Source of the DNA: Bacteroidia bacterium
Lineage (GTDB): Bacteria > Bacteroidota > Bacteroidia > Bacteroidales > Prolixibacteraceae
Direction of reading: 5' to 3'
Assembly (NCBI GenBank): GCA_026391655.1
Contig: JAPLDR010000018.1
Span: 122,285 to 186,284, forward strand
DNA length: 64,000 bases
Below are positions 1-9,978 of the stretch, in pieces; within the stretch, counting starts at the first letter, position 1, and each line of letters starts with the position of its first letter. Made by a program: the position numbers and the translations under genes. A model generated the notes under the pieces. The model made no database searches, had not been told where the DNA came from, and saw only the letters and a program-made list of their open reading frames with translations.

Positions 1-295
1 CCTCAACATTTCGAAACTGGTCGACCCGAAATTCAAACATTTGAAACATTCTGTCGACAGAAAAGATGGAATAATACCTGACAATCAGCTTATTTTTCTC
101 AACCATTATTCTCACATACTGAAAATTCAGACTAGCAATTACGATTGCCACAACTAAGAAAAGCCCGGCCAAAATTGCCAGAACGGTGAACATCTCCACA
201 AAAATAAGAACCAACATTGTCAATAGCCAACATATACCAGTAATCAGGAGACACAATCTAAGCCTCCTTACCCCTTCCCTATTGCTGAATACCAT
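1..295 (-). CDS. Partial membrane protein, possibly PH-domain-like
   Basis: An open minus-strand frame starts with ATG at 295 and runs off the left edge of the window, giving 98 residues with no stop. Residues about 12-60 are strongly hydrophobic and read as two closely spaced membrane helices. They are followed by a soluble stretch (VEKNKLIVRYYSIFSVDRM and on) whose alternating pattern resembles the start of a small bacterial PH-like (bPH) domain; that assignment is only an impression. It is transcribed divergently from aroB, sharing the 86-bp gap. The C-terminus lies outside the window, so length and function cannot be fixed. Confidence 0.55.
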   Translation of the reverse strand, partial: MVFSNREGVRRLRLCLLITGICWLLTMLVLIFVEMFTVLAILAGLFLVVAIVIASLNFQYVRIMVEKNKLIVRYYSIFSVDRMFQMFEFRVDQFRNVE

Positions 296-381
296 ATTGA
301 AAGTTATTAAATAATCACCTTGGCAAAGATTTGAAGCCAAAATAGCAAAATGTTTTAACTTTGCGTCAATAATACTTAAAA

Positions 382-1381
382 ATGGATAATAATCCTGTTT
401 ATAATGCTTCCATTATCGTAACCAGTGAACTGGAAAATGAACTGGGGAAGATACTTTCCGGCTATCCCGAAGATAAAATATTTTTGGTTACAGAACAAAA
501 CTGTGACAAATATTGCGTTCCGATAATCAGTCAAACGCCTGGATTCGAATATTTTAAAAAAGTGGTGATCCCTTCGGGAGAAGTGCATAAAAAACTCTCT
601 TCGGTCGAAAAAATTTGGCTTTTTTTAAGTCAGAACGGAGCTGACCGTAAATCACTTGTCATAAATCTTGGTGGTGGAATGCTTACCGATCTTGGCAGTT
701 TTGCCGCCTCGACCATGAAAAGAGGGATGGATTTTATGAATATTCCCACCACGCTTTTAGCACAGGTCGACGCATCTGTTGGCGGAAAAACCGGATTCAA
801 CTTCAACGGATTGAAAAATGAAATCGGAGTGATCAATCAGCCCAATACCGTTCTGATAGACACCCGTTTCCTAAAAACAATTGACAGTCAGAATTTCATC
901 TCGGGATATGCCGAAATGATCAAACACGGACTGATTAACTCACCGGAACATTTGGAAGAGGTTCGCAATTTTGATCTTATAAATATTGATTATGAATTAC
1001 TTCGCGGAATAATTGCCCGATCGGTAGCTATAAAAGATTCATTCGTACTCCGCGATCCCACCGAACGAAATATCCGTAAAGCACTTAATTTCGGACATAC
1101 GATTGGTCATGCTTTCGAAAGTTTCGCTTTAGAATCTGGCTATCCGATTCTTCATGGTTATGCAGTAGCTTATGGGATGATTGCAGAATTGTATCTTTCG
1201 CACAAGGTGTGTAACTTTCCTTTAAGCCTTCTGCCAATTGATGACTCACGATAAAAAGAATGAAGGAACACGCGTCAATTTTACACTAATCCCTTCAGTC
1301 GGGGAAGTGGCCATCAATCAAAACTGCGACAAAGATCTTATATTCGAAGCTTTAAAGTATTACAAATCATTGCCTATTTGA
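382..1381 (+). pseudogene. aroB: 3-dehydroquinate synthase, internally deleted and frameshifted
   Basis: AroB converts DAHP to 3-dehydroquinate in the shikimate pathway. The first frame (382-1254) carries the NAD-binding glycine region (INLGGGMLTDLGSF), the LPTTLLAQVDASVGGKTG block, the GYAEMIKHG block and the metal-ligand histidines of LNFGHTIGHAFES and LHGYAVAYG. It then ends abruptly after LYLSHKVCNFP. The family C-terminus continues in another frame: MTHDKKNEG and then about 38 residues, 1241-1381, ending TGA. Compared with Bacteroidales AroB (about 350 residues, from memory) roughly 30 residues between these blocks are missing, so this is a short deletion plus frameshift rather than a single-base error. 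The tail stops 9 bp before aroA, as expected for an aroBA operon. It is either a real pseudogene or an assembly fault. Confidence 0.85.
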
Positions 1382-1390
1382 GGATTATCT

Positions 1391-2623
1391 ATGCAATATT
1401 TCATCACTAAAGCAGATAAAATACTGAAAGGGGAAATCAAACTTCCTTCTTCAAAAAGCATCAGCAACAGAGTTTTGATTATCAACTCATTGAGCTATTC
1501 ACCCTATGAAATTGAAAATCTTTCCGACAGTGATGACACCAAGGTACTGGAGGCTGTTCTGAACGCAAATACAAATCATTTTGATATTGGCCATGCCGGA
1601 ACAGCTATGCGATTTTTAACCGCTTTTTTGTCGAGAATAGCAGGAGAATGGATATTGACAGGATCAGAAAGGATGCGGCAACGTCCTGTCGGGATTCTTG
1701 TTGATGCGTTAAGAAAACTTGGTGCATCGATTGAATATACCGACAATGAAGGCTTTCCTCCGCTGCGCATTCTTGGAACATCCTTAAAAGGAGGTGCCAT
1801 CGAACTCGATGGGAGCGTCAGCAGCCAATATATCTCTGCCTTACTGATGATTGCACCAACCATTCCGGGAGGAATAACCTTAAAATTATTAAATCAGATA
1901 ACTTCAAGACCTTACATCGAGCTCACCCTTAATTTGATGAAGAAGTTTGGTGTTTATCATACGTGGAAGGGTAATAAGATCAGGATCGATGAGCAAAACT
2001 ATCACCCGGTAAAGTTTTCTGTTGAAGCAGATTGGTCAGGAGCCTCCTACTGGTATGCAATGGCGGCACTTTCCGAAGAATGCGATCTTTTGCTCAAAGG
2101 ATTACGTTTAAAAAGTTTTCAGGGAGATGCAACCCAGTCGGAATGGTTCAAAGAATATTTCGGCGTTCAGTCGAAGCAAGAGGGCAATGATGTACGCCTG
2201 ACAAAGGCAGAAGCTCCCGAAATTAAAATAGTAGAATTGGACTTTGTTGAAAACCCTGATATTGCCCAGACTTTTGCCGTTCTTGCGGTCTGCAAAAAAA
2301 TTCCATTCCACTTTAAAGGATTGTTGACATTAAAAATCAAAGAGACCAATCGAATCCTCGCATTGCAGACCGAATTGTCGAAATTTGGAGCTATACTTAC
2401 TGAACCTAAAAACGGAGAACTGGCGTGGGACGGAACAATTGATGAAAGTTTAGTGAACCATTCCCCTATCATTGAGACCTACCACGATCATCGCATGGCA
2501 TTGGCTTTTGCCCCGGCAGCTCTGGTTTACCCCGAAATTATCATTGACGATCCACAAGTAATTACAAAATCGTATCCCGGATATTGGGACGATTTGAAAA
2601 AGGTTGGATTTAGGATTGAATAG
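1391..2623 (+). CDS. aroA: 3-phosphoshikimate 1-carboxyvinyltransferase (EPSP synthase)
   Basis: This enzyme transfers the enolpyruvyl group of PEP to shikimate-3-phosphate, the sixth step of the shikimate pathway, in the cytoplasm. The 410-residue protein has the family landmarks: LPSSKSISNR near residues 18-27 (substrate-binding Lys22 and Arg27), the GHAGTAMRFL loop near residue 63 (normally NAGT), the ERMRQRP segment, the DGSVSSQY substrate loop, and the C-terminal YHDHRMA motif. Length is slightly short of the E. coli enzyme but normal for Bacteroidota. The ATG lies 9 bp after the out-of-frame aroB tail and has an AGGA upstream, so the two are likely co-transcribed. The gene itself is intact. 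Confidence 0.96.
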   Translation: MQYFITKADKILKGEIKLPSSKSISNRVLIINSLSYSPYEIENLSDSDDTKVLEAVLNANTNHFDIGHAGTAMRFLTAFLSRIAGEWILTGSERMRQRPVGILVDALRKLGASIEYTDNEGFPPLRILGTSLKGGAIELDGSVSSQYISALLMIAPTIPGGITLKLLNQITSRPYIELTLNLMKKFGVYHTWKGNKIRIDEQNYHPVKFSVEADWSGASYWYAMAALSEECDLLLKGLRLKSFQGDATQSEWFKEYFGVQSKQEGNDVRLTKAEAPEIKIVELDFVENPDIAQTFAVLAVCKKIPFHFKGLLTLKIKETNRILALQTELSKFGAILTEPKNGELAWDGTIDESLVNHSPIIETYHDHRMALAFAPAALVYPEIIIDDPQVITKSYPGYWDDLKKVGFRIE

Positions 2624-2747
2624 CTTATTAAGGCTTCTGGCTGCTTGCAACTATACACTGGCAATTAACACTTTGCAAGGAATAAATTGACATTTGAAAA
2701 CCAGAATAATCCTTTTAGAAGGCAGATTAAGTACTCAATGCCAAATA

Positions 2748-2791
2748 GTTGGCAACAACAAGCAAGTAGCTGGCTGCCAAAAGCAAGTAGC
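2748..2791. repeat. Intergenic short-word array (AGCAAGTAGC x2)
   Basis: The 263-bp gap between aroA and the next gene holds no credible gene. It contains a run of related words (TTGGCAAC, AGCAAGTAGC, TGGCTGCC) in which AGCAAGTAGC occurs at 2761-2770 and 2782-2791, 21 bp apart. Similar words recur at 45.3-45.5 kb. The role is unknown; it belongs to the word-array class described in the findings. Confidence 0.5.
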
Positions 2792-2886
2792 GAATTCTAA
2801 AATCTTTACAACTGCGGAATATTATTCTGTCCCTATATTTCGTTATAGAGCCCGAATTATTATCTTTGTTCATCATCCTAAGCAAT

Positions 2887-4167
2887 ATGTCGATCCAGCA
2901 TTTAATCCCCGACGAATTCATCAGGTTCCTTTTGGTACTCGTTTTCTCTTTGATCATAGGACTCGAACAACGCCGACATCATATTGCTGAAAATGAAGAA
3001 CTTCTGTTTGGTACAGACCGAACTTTTACCTTTATAGGCTTATTAGGTTACGTTTTGTTTATTGCAGACCCCAAATCATACCTCCCTTTTCTCTCCGGAT
3101 TTGTAATTATCGGCCTTTTGCTTGCCATTCAATATTTTCAGAAAATCAGTCAGCATAACAATTATGGCTTGACCAGTTCGATTTTAGCATTACTGACTTA
3201 CTGTCTGCCAATTATGGTTTTCACGCAACCTGCCTGGCTCCTTCTTTCGTTTGTTGTTGTTATACTGATACTTACAGAACTAAAGAGCCATCTTATTTCT
3301 ATTTCAAAGAAAGCATCCGAGGAGGAGTTCATTACATTGGCTAAGTTTATCGCCTTAGCCGGGGTGATTCTGCCACTCCTTCCTGATCAACCTATATCTG
3401 ATCAGATCCCCATCTCGCCCTACAACCTTTGGCTGGCTATAGTTGTAGTTTCCGGTATTTCGTACATCAGCTATCTACTCAAAAAATTTGTTTTCCCCGA
3501 TTCCGGTATCATGCTGACCGGGATTCTCGGCGGATTATATAGCAGCACCGCAACAACCGTGATTATTGCCCGCCGCCAAAAAGTGGGAAGTAGCGGGGCA
3601 AAAGCAATATCAGCGATCATGGTAGCTAATGGTATGATGTACCTGCGAATACTTGTTTTAGCCTTTCTTTTCAATGGTGCAATTGCAACGGCTCTGATCA
3701 TCCCCTTCCTCATCCTTTTTGCAATCTGCATCATACTTTCTAAATTATCCGGTAAACACGATGATTCAATTTCGCCATCTTCAGCAGATGACATGAATAC
3801 AGCAGGCAATAAAAATCCGCTTGAACTGAAGACTGCTGTAATATTTGGATTACTGTTTGTCTTCTTTGCGATCGTAACCGAATATGTAATGAAAACCTAT
3901 GGAACCTCTGGTGTAACCTCGCTCGCCTTCATTGTCGGAATTACTGATATCGATCCCTTTTTACTCAATCTGCTCCAGCATACAGGAGGAATTACTGAAA
4001 CAACTGTGGCATTGGCAATTATTAATGCCACCAATAGCAATAACATCTTAAAAATGATTTATGCCATTACCCTAAGCAGCAAAGACTTAAATAGAAATCT
4101 GATTGTCAATTTTTCCATCCTGATTATTTCAGGTCTTGCCGTCTCTCTCCTTTTCTATCTTATGTAA
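2887..4167 (+). CDS. MgtC/SapB-DUF4010 family integral membrane protein
   Basis: This is a 426-residue polytopic membrane protein. The N-terminus has the MgtC/SapB-type opening (a hydrophobic helix followed by SLIIGLEQRR), then a series of about ten to twelve hydrophobic segments typical of DUF4010 proteins. A glycine-rich segment, GILGGLYSSTATTVIIARR near residue 210-230, is a family hallmark. A charged cytoplasmic loop (residues roughly 295-315, GKHDDSISPSS) separates the two halves. The frame could begin at TTG 2866, but ATG 2887 gives the normal family start (MSIQHLIPDEF) and is preferred. Function is unproven; related proteins are discussed as ion or metal transporters. It stands alone, with 376 bp before the next gene. 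Confidence 0.85.
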   Translation: MSIQHLIPDEFIRFLLVLVFSLIIGLEQRRHHIAENEELLFGTDRTFTFIGLLGYVLFIADPKSYLPFLSGFVIIGLLLAIQYFQKISQHNNYGLTSSILALLTYCLPIMVFTQPAWLLLSFVVVILILTELKSHLISISKKASEEEFITLAKFIALAGVILPLLPDQPISDQIPISPYNLWLAIVVVSGISYISYLLKKFVFPDSGIMLTGILGGLYSSTATTVIIARRQKVGSSGAKAISAIMVANGMMYLRILVLAFLFNGAIATALIIPFLILFAICIILSKLSGKHDDSISPSSADDMNTAGNKNPLELKTAVIFGLLFVFFAIVTEYVMKTYGTSGVTSLAFIVGITDIDPFLLNLLQHTGGITETTVALAIINATNSNNILKMIYAITLSSKDLNRNLIVNFSILIISGLAVSLLFYLM

Positions 4168-4543
4168 ATCTTTATCAAGTCATTATTTGTTAGGTGTTGT
4201 CAGATAAAAAGCAAATTTCCTTCAGTTTTTCAATTTAATCTGAACTTATATACGTTCCATTTGTTTTAATTTCAAGTCTTTTCGATTCCGAATATGCCAA
4301 ACAAAGAGAAAGCAACCCGACTTCGAAATTTCACTTTTGAAAAAAATCGTCGCATTGCCAGGAGATTTCTTTTTATGTATATTTTTACATCAGATAGATA
4401 ATACGGTAAAGTATTTACTAATTTTAACACTAAATATACGCTTAAGTTCAGATCGGTATAATTAAGTTGAAAAATAAGTATATGTCTTATTTACAGTTAC
4501 ATATCAGTTCAAGTTCAGTTTCAGCATAAACAGCAATACAAAA
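4168..4543. other. 376-bp intergenic region, nothing recognised
   Basis: AT-rich spacer between the DUF4010 gene and the hybrid kinase. No terminator hairpin with a T-run and no convincing -33/-7 pair was found. The last 60 bp before the kinase contain loosely repeated CAGTTC/AAGTTCAG words. The kinase promoter must lie here but cannot be placed with confidence. Confidence 0.5.
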
Positions 4544-7500
4544 ATGAAAAATTGCAGATACAAATTACTCATTCTGGCTCAGTTCATTTCATTATTGACT
4601 TTTGCACAAAATGAGCAAATAAAATTTGAGCGAATAGGAACAGATAAAGGATTATCCGATCCCAACGTTATGTGCGTAACGCAGGATAGCCGCGGATTTA
4701 TCTGGGTCGGCACGCGCAACGGATTGAATCGCTACGATGGTCATCAATTCAGGGTATTTTACAGCGATCCATCTGATTCAGGAAGTTTGAGCAGCAACTA
4801 CATTCAAAAAATTATAGAAGACTCTAAGGGGAACATTTGGATTGCCACATCAGGTGGAGGATTAAATAAATTTGATCGTGAAAAAAACCGTTTTAAACAG
4901 TATACACACAATCCTGATAATCCAAACAGCCTGTCCGGGAATATTATCAGTAACATCCTTGAAGACAAAACAGGTAAATTCTGGATTGCCACCAACGACG
5001 GAGTCAACCTGTTCGATCCGGCTAAAAACCATTTTATCCGATTTTTCCATGATAAAAATGACTCTTCCACGATCAGTGACAATAATGTAACCGACGTATT
5101 CGCAGATAGTAAAGGTGATTTCTGGTTTGGAACACAGAATGGAGGATTGAATCGCTTTTCGGGTAAAGACAGCACATTTGTCAGTTATAAAGCCGACAGC
5201 AGAAACCGCGAAGCAATTTCGGGAAACAATATTTACACAATTTTTGAAGACAGCGGGCACCGTTTCTGGATCGGCATTACTGGCGAAGGTCTGGATTTAT
5301 TTAATCGTGAAACTGGTAAATTTCGCCATTTCAAACATTCTTTAGATGCCAATTCGCTGTCTAATAACAATATACTTTGCCTCAACGAAGATAACAATGG
5401 TAATCTTTTGATCGGAACAGAGAATGGCGGAATTAGCCTTCTCGATTCCACATTGCAAAAATTCGGTAATTATATCAACGATGAGATCGATGGTAACAGT
5501 TTGTCTTCAAACTCAGTGCATTCAATAACAAAGGATAACGAAGGAAATATTTGGGTTGGAGTATTTGCCGGCGGAATCAACTTGTATAAAAAAAGTACCG
5601 CCAGTTTTAATCATTATAAACACAACTCATCAGCGGGTAGCCTTTCAAACAACTTTGTTCTAAGTATTTATGGAGATCGCAATAAGAATTTATGGGTTGG
5701 AACCGATGGCGGAGGCTTAAACTGTTTTGATCAGAAAACCGGTAAATCGTTTCTGTATAAAGAGAATCTTACTCAAAATAGTATTGCCGGAAACTATATT
5801 CTCACATTAGCTGAAGATGATAAAGACAACCTTTGGATTGGAACCTGGGGAAATGGCATGAGCAAGCTTAATCTTAAAACACAAAAATTCACCAACTTCA
5901 AGGCAGACAATCATAACCAGGGACTGAGCAGCAACAATATCTATGCTATTACGGTTACCAGGGACGGTAAAATATGGATTGGCACTTTTGGCAGTGGGTT
6001 AGATATATACGACGATCAATCGAACAAATTTATCCACTTTAAAAACAACAAAAACGACAAGAATACTGTAAGCGACAATAAGATTTATACAATTCTTGAA
6101 GACAAAACAGGAAATATATGGATCGGAACTTCTGACGGAGGAATTAATCTTTTCGAACCAAAAACAAACAGCTTCATTCGATTTAACAAAGAGAATAAAA
6201 ATTTGACAACCAATACGGTATACTATTTAATGGAAACCAGGTCCGGAACAATTTATGCCTGTACTCCTTATTCCGGACTGAACTATTTTGATCCATCAAC
6301 ACGTCGGTTTATCCCTATCGAATCCCGGAATAATTTTGCAAGCGACTACATATATGCCGCTTTGGAAGATGAGCAAGGTAATATTTGGGTTAGTACGAAT
6401 AAAGGGATATCGGAGTATAATCCGAAAACTAAAGCAATTAAAAATTATTCTGTAGAGGATGGTTTACAGGGGGACGATTTTAAACCTCATTCTGCTTTCA
6501 AAGCAAAATCGGGAATGCTCTATTTTGGAGGAATCAACGGATATAACTCTTTTATGCCTGATAAAATCATAGCGAGATCATATGATCCGCCAATTGTTCT
6601 AACTGATTTTCAGCTTTTTACTAAAAGTGTTCCAATTACACAAAATGAAAAGGATTCCTCACCTCTGAAGCGGGATATATCCGAAACAAAATCAATACGT
6701 CTTTCATATAACCAGTCTGTCATCACTTTCGAGTTTGCATCGCTGGATTTTTCCTCTCCGGATAAAAAAATCTATGCCTATATGATGGAGGGGTTCGACA
6801 GTGATTGGAACATTGTCGGAAATAAAAACTCCGCCACCTATACGAACCTGAGTCATGGGGAATACATCTTCAAAGTAAAAAGCCAAAACAGATCGGGTGA
6901 ATGGTCATCTAAAATCCTTAAACTGTATGTTACAATTGTTCCCCCTTTCTGGTTAACATTGTGGTTTAAGATACTGGCCTTTATCTTCATTGCCGGAAGT
7001 CTTTTGGGTTTCTACAAGTATCGTATGTTTGCAATAAAAAAACAAAGAAACAAACTGGAAATACTTGTAGATAAGCGAACTGCACAAATCGCAGAACAAT
7101 CGAAGAAATTGAAGGAACTCAATACCGAATTGCAAAGTCAGTCGGAAGAGCTGCAAAATCAAAAAATGCTGGAGTCCAAGGCTCGTCAGGAGGCAGAAAA
7201 TGCCAATCAGGCCAAGAGTACTTTTTTGGCTACCATGAGCCACGAAATACGTACCCCGATGAACGGGGTTATTGGTATGTCAGCCCTACTATCGGAAACT
7301 AAGCTGTCTGAAGAACAACGGGAGTATAACGATACGATATCAACCTGCGGAGATAACTTACTGACAGTTATCAATGATATCCTTGATTTTTCGAAGATCG
7401 AATCGGGAAACATGGAATTGGAACACGAAGATTTCGATTTACGCGGTAGCGTCGAAGAGGTGATGGATCTTTTTTCGCAAAGGGTGGCCAGCAAAGGTCT

Positions 7501-8770
7501 CGACCTGATCTATGAGATTGATTTGGACGTACCTACTCAGATTGTGGGGGACAACCTAAGATTGAAACAAATCCTTATAAATCTGATTAATAATGCGATT
7601 AAGTTTACCCACATTGGTGAAGTATATCTTAAAATATCCCTTATTTCGAAAGACCCGGACAGTTCTAAAATTGAGCTGGGATTTCAGATCAGTGATACGG
7701 GCATTGGGATTCCTGAGAATAAAATCGGGGGTTTGTTTGATGCCTTTACTCAGGTTGATGCCTCAACCACACGCAGGTATGGAGGCACAGGATTAGGTCT
7801 TGCTATTTCAATGCGCCTTGTAAAGCTGATGGGTGGAGTAATCAGGGTAGAAAGTCAGTTAGGAATTGGCTCCACGTTTATTTTTTCGATTCAAAGTTCA
7901 ACGAGTGCCAAAGAGCGGATTATGCCCCACTCCGGAAACGTTAATGATTTTAATGACAAAAAGGTTCTGATTGTTGACGATAATCAAACCAATCTAAAAA
8001 TACTTAAGATTCAGCTTGAACAATGGAGATTAGTTACCCGTCTGGCTTCATCGGCACGCGAAGCTCTTGATATTCTGAACGATCCTAAAAATGATAAATT
8101 CGATCTTGTAATCACTGATATGCAAATGCCCGATATGGATGGAGTTGAACTTGCAACAACCATTAATGGAAGCAAAAATCCACCTCCGCTGATCATGCTG
8201 AGCTCCATCGGAGACGAAACGAAGAAAACCTATCCCGACTTGTTTACATTTATTCTAACAAAACCGGTCAAACAACAACGACTCCTTAAAAGTCTTCAGA
8301 TGATATTTGCTCCACAAAAGTATCAATCTGTTTCGGATGATCAGTATGGAGGGATATTAACAACCTCATTTGCAGAAATTTATCCGTTAAAAATACTTAT
8401 TGCTGAGGATAATATGATCAATCAGAAACTGATTGAAAAGGTTTTGCAAAAGCTTGGCTACCTCCCTGATACCGCTTATGATGGAATTCAGGTACTCGAT
8501 TCACTTAAAGAGAAAGTCTATGATGTCATTTTAATGGATGTTCAGATGCCTGTAATGGATGGATTTGAAACAACCCTGGTTGTTCGTCAAATGACAATTG
8601 TTCAACCCTATATCATTGCTATGACTGCTAACGCTATGTCAAACGACAGAGATGAGTGCATCAAGATAGGGATGAACGATTACATTGCCAAGCCAATGCG
8701 CCTGGCCGAGATTATGAAAATTCTAAAAAATGCGGCTGCATACTTCGCTTCGTATAAAATAACACAATGA
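4544..8770 (+). CDS. Hybrid two-component sensor kinase with periplasmic propeller and two receivers
   Basis: This 1408-residue protein senses a periplasmic signal and carries a phosphorelay in one chain. Order: signal peptide (1-21); about 14 two-component-propeller (Reg_prop) repeats, recognisable by recurring IWIGT and GGGLN words, to about residue 660; a Y_Y_Y domain (about 700-790); one membrane helix (about 803-825); a coiled coil; HisKA with the phosphoacceptor in [10 protein letters not shown] (His900); HATPase with N-box NLINNAIKF (Asn1016/1017) and DTGIGIP and GGTGLGLA boxes; receiver 1 (phosphoacceptor Asp1192 in [11 protein letters not shown]); receiver 2 (Asp1332 in [11 protein letters not shown]). 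The architecture matches Bacteroides HTCS regulators except that the usual C-terminal AraC DNA-binding domain is absent, so output must pass through a partner. It lies upstream of the glucan locus, but its ligand is unknown. Confidence 0.95.
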   Translation: MKNCRYKLLILAQFISLLTFAQNEQIKFERIGTDKGLSDPNVMCVTQDSRGFIWVGTRNGLNRYDGHQFRVFYSDPSDSGSLSSNYIQKIIEDSKGNIWIATSGGGLNKFDREKNRFKQYTHNPDNPNSLSGNIISNILEDKTGKFWIATNDGVNLFDPAKNHFIRFFHDKNDSSTISDNNVTDVFADSKGDFWFGTQNGGLNRFSGKDSTFVSYKADSRNREAISGNNIYTIFEDSGHRFWIGITGEGLDLFNRETGKFRHFKHSLDANSLSNNNILCLNEDNNGNLLIGTENGGISLLDSTLQKFGNYINDEIDGNSLSSNSVHSITKDNEGNIWVGVFAGGINLYKKSTASFNHYKHNSSAGSLSNNFVLSIYGDRNKNLWVGTDGGGLNCFDQKTGKSFLYKENLTQNSIAGNYILTLAEDDKDNLWIGTWGNGMSKLNLKTQKFTNFKADNHNQGLSSNNIYAITVTRDGKIWIGTFGSGLDIYDDQSNKFIHFKNNKNDKNTVSDNKIYTILEDKTGNIWIGTSDGGINLFEPKTNSFIRFNKENKNLTTNTVYYLMETRSGTIYACTPYSGLNYFDPSTRRFIPIESRNNFASDYIYAALEDEQGNIWVSTNKGISEYNPKTKAIKNYSVEDGLQGDDFKPHSAFKAKSGMLYFGGINGYNSFMPDKIIARSYDPPIVLTDFQLFTKSVPITQNEKDSSPLKRDISETKSIRLSYNQSVITFEFASLDFSSPDKKIYAYMMEGFDSDWNIVGNKNSATYTNLSHGEYIFKVKSQNRSGEWSSKILKLYVTIVPPFWLTLWFKILAFIFIAGSLLGFYKYRMFAIKKQRNKLEILVDKRTAQIAEQSKKLKELNTELQSQSEELQNQKMLESKARQEAENANQAKSTFLATMSHEIRTPMNGVIGMSALLSETKLSEEQREYNDTISTCGDNLLTVINDILDFSKIESGNMELEHEDFDLRGSVEEVMDLFSQRVASKGLDLIYEIDLDVPTQIVGDNLRLKQILINLINNAIKFTHIGEVYLKISLISKDPDSSKIELGFQISDTGIGIPENKIGGLFDAFTQVDASTTRRYGGTGLGLAISMRLVKLMGGVIRVESQLGIGSTFIFSIQSSTSAKERIMPHSGNVNDFNDKKVLIVDDNQTNLKILKIQLEQWRLVTRLASSAREALDILNDPKNDKFDLVITDMQMPDMDGVELATTINGSKNPPPLIMLSSIGDETKKTYPDLFTFILTKPVKQQRLLKSLQMIFAPQKYQSVSDDQYGGILTTSFAEIYPLKILIAEDNMINQKLIEKVLQKLGYLPDTAYDGIQVLDSLKEKVYDVILMDVQMPVMDGFETTLVVRQMTIVQPYIIAMTANAMSNDRDECIKIGMNDYIAKPMRLAEIMKILKNAAAYFASYKITQ

Positions 8771-8800
8771 TGACTGATTGAAAATTATTAACGTTAGTAA

Positions 8801-8839
8801 CAAGAAAACAGTGCCGAAAGGCACTGTTTTCTTGTTTTT
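8801..8839 (+). terminator. Intrinsic terminator after the hybrid kinase
   Basis: A perfect 15-bp stem (8801-8815 pairs with 8820-8834) closes a GAAA tetraloop and is followed by TTTTT at 8835-8839. It lies 30 bp after the kinase stop, so the downstream receiver gene needs its own promoter. Confidence 0.93.
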
Positions 8840-9453
8840 CGGCACAGTAACAACATAAAAAATTACTGGTATATTATAACGATTAAGGTTATTTTGACTG
8901 TAGTCTGAAAACGTATATCCCTTCCTCCTATAGTAATAAGTAGGTCGAAAGATATAATGTCGTATATATTTCATGCATTTCACGTATTACGCAACTTTGA
9001 TTGTCTTTTTCCCGTTTTTTACAGACCTGATGTCCCTATGGGACTATTATGCAACATATTGCAACTATTTCTATAAATATAAAATCCATAAGGAATCAGG
9101 CCGAAACCTATTGAAAAGTACAATTCCGCTTTTAAAAATACGGCATTACATAATTTCTATTACTTAGTGTTTGATTGAGTCATTGATTTTTATAATTTAA
9201 TTTCAAAACCAAAAATAATACTCTTTTGGCTTTTGCGACTCTCACAAAAGCTCAATTTCAAGCACAAGGACTCTTTCACTTGTTCAGTGCTTCTCTGTGT
9301 CAGGATTTTCCTACAAGAAATTAAGTGTTTTCCCTACAAACATATAGCATTTCTCCTACAAGCTCCTCCTTGTTGTGTCAATACTTTTACAAGGGTATTT
9401 ATTCCGACTTATTCAACCTATCAGATAAAAAAACGACTATTAAAAAAAAACAG
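8840..9453. other. 614-bp spacer before the orphan receiver
   Basis: No credible gene is visible in this AT-rich stretch; short frames here have no protein-like composition. Near its end, CTACAA occurs three times at 9311, 9334 and 9356, about 22-23 bp (two helical turns) apart and each preceded by a pyrimidine run. This could be an operator array or chance. An A9 run precedes the receiver start. Confidence 0.4.
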
Positions 9454-9897
9454 ATGATACTTGAAGCACCTCATAAAAACCTCTTTATTTCAGAAGATTC
9501 GCAAAGCGGAATTCTGACAGCCTCATTTGCAAAAGATTATCCATTAAAAATACTTATCGTTGAGGATGATATCGTCAATCAAAAACTGATTGAAAGAATT
9601 CTTCTTAAACTTGGTTATCTGACAGATACAGTCTCTGATGGAGTTCAGGTACTCAATTCGCTTGTAAAGAAAGAATATGATGTTCCTGAGATGGATGGAT
9701 TAGAAACAACCCGATATATTCGTCGACAGAAAATTGAGCAACCCTATATCATTGCCATGACTGCAAACGCGATGTCAAATGACAGAGAAGAGTGCCTGCA
9801 GATTGGGATGAACGATTATATTGCAAAGCCAATGCGGTTAGCCGAGATTATTAAGATATTAAAAACTGCAGCATCCTGTGTTCTTGGAAAAAATTGA
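9454..9897 (+). CDS. Orphan receiver-like protein lacking the phosphoacceptor aspartate
   Basis: This 147-residue protein is a near copy of the last receiver of the upstream hybrid kinase. Similarity begins in the linker (QMILEAP here, QMIFAPQ there), runs through GILTASFAKDYPLKILIVED, and ends at [14 protein letters not shown]. The acidic pair, the Thr of AMTAN and the Lys of IAKP are kept. However, where the kinase reads [15 protein letters not shown] this protein reads YDVPEMDG, an in-frame loss of seven residues that includes the phosphorylated Asp. It therefore cannot be phosphorylated normally. The frame extends upstream to 9325, but homology supports ATG 9454. It may be a decaying partial duplication or a non-phosphorylated decoy receiver. 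Confidence 0.75.
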   Translation: MILEAPHKNLFISEDSQSGILTASFAKDYPLKILIVEDDIVNQKLIERILLKLGYLTDTVSDGVQVLNSLVKKEYDVPEMDGLETTRYIRRQKIEQPYIIAMTANAMSNDREECLQIGMNDYIAKPMRLAEIIKILKTAASCVLGKN

Positions 9898-9978
9898 TAA
9901 TCTATAATCGTTATTGATTAATATTTAGCATATTAGGCACATTTTCAAATTGCCTCCCTTTGTCTGAGGAATCACATT

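Noticed and set aside
2866..2886. TTG start for the DUF4010 protein
   Set aside because: ATG 2887 gives the normal family N-terminus.
2694..2990. Plus-strand open frame over the start of the DUF4010 gene
   Set aside because: It begins in a word array, has no family pattern, and conflicts with the well-supported DUF4010 frame.
4804..5451. Several minus-strand frames inside the hybrid kinase
   Set aside because: They mirror the propeller repeats of the real gene on the other strand and show no independent domain.
8973..9457. Short frames in the spacer before the orphan receiver
   Set aside because: Composition is Tyr/Phe/Ile-rich as expected from AT-rich DNA; no start context or homology.
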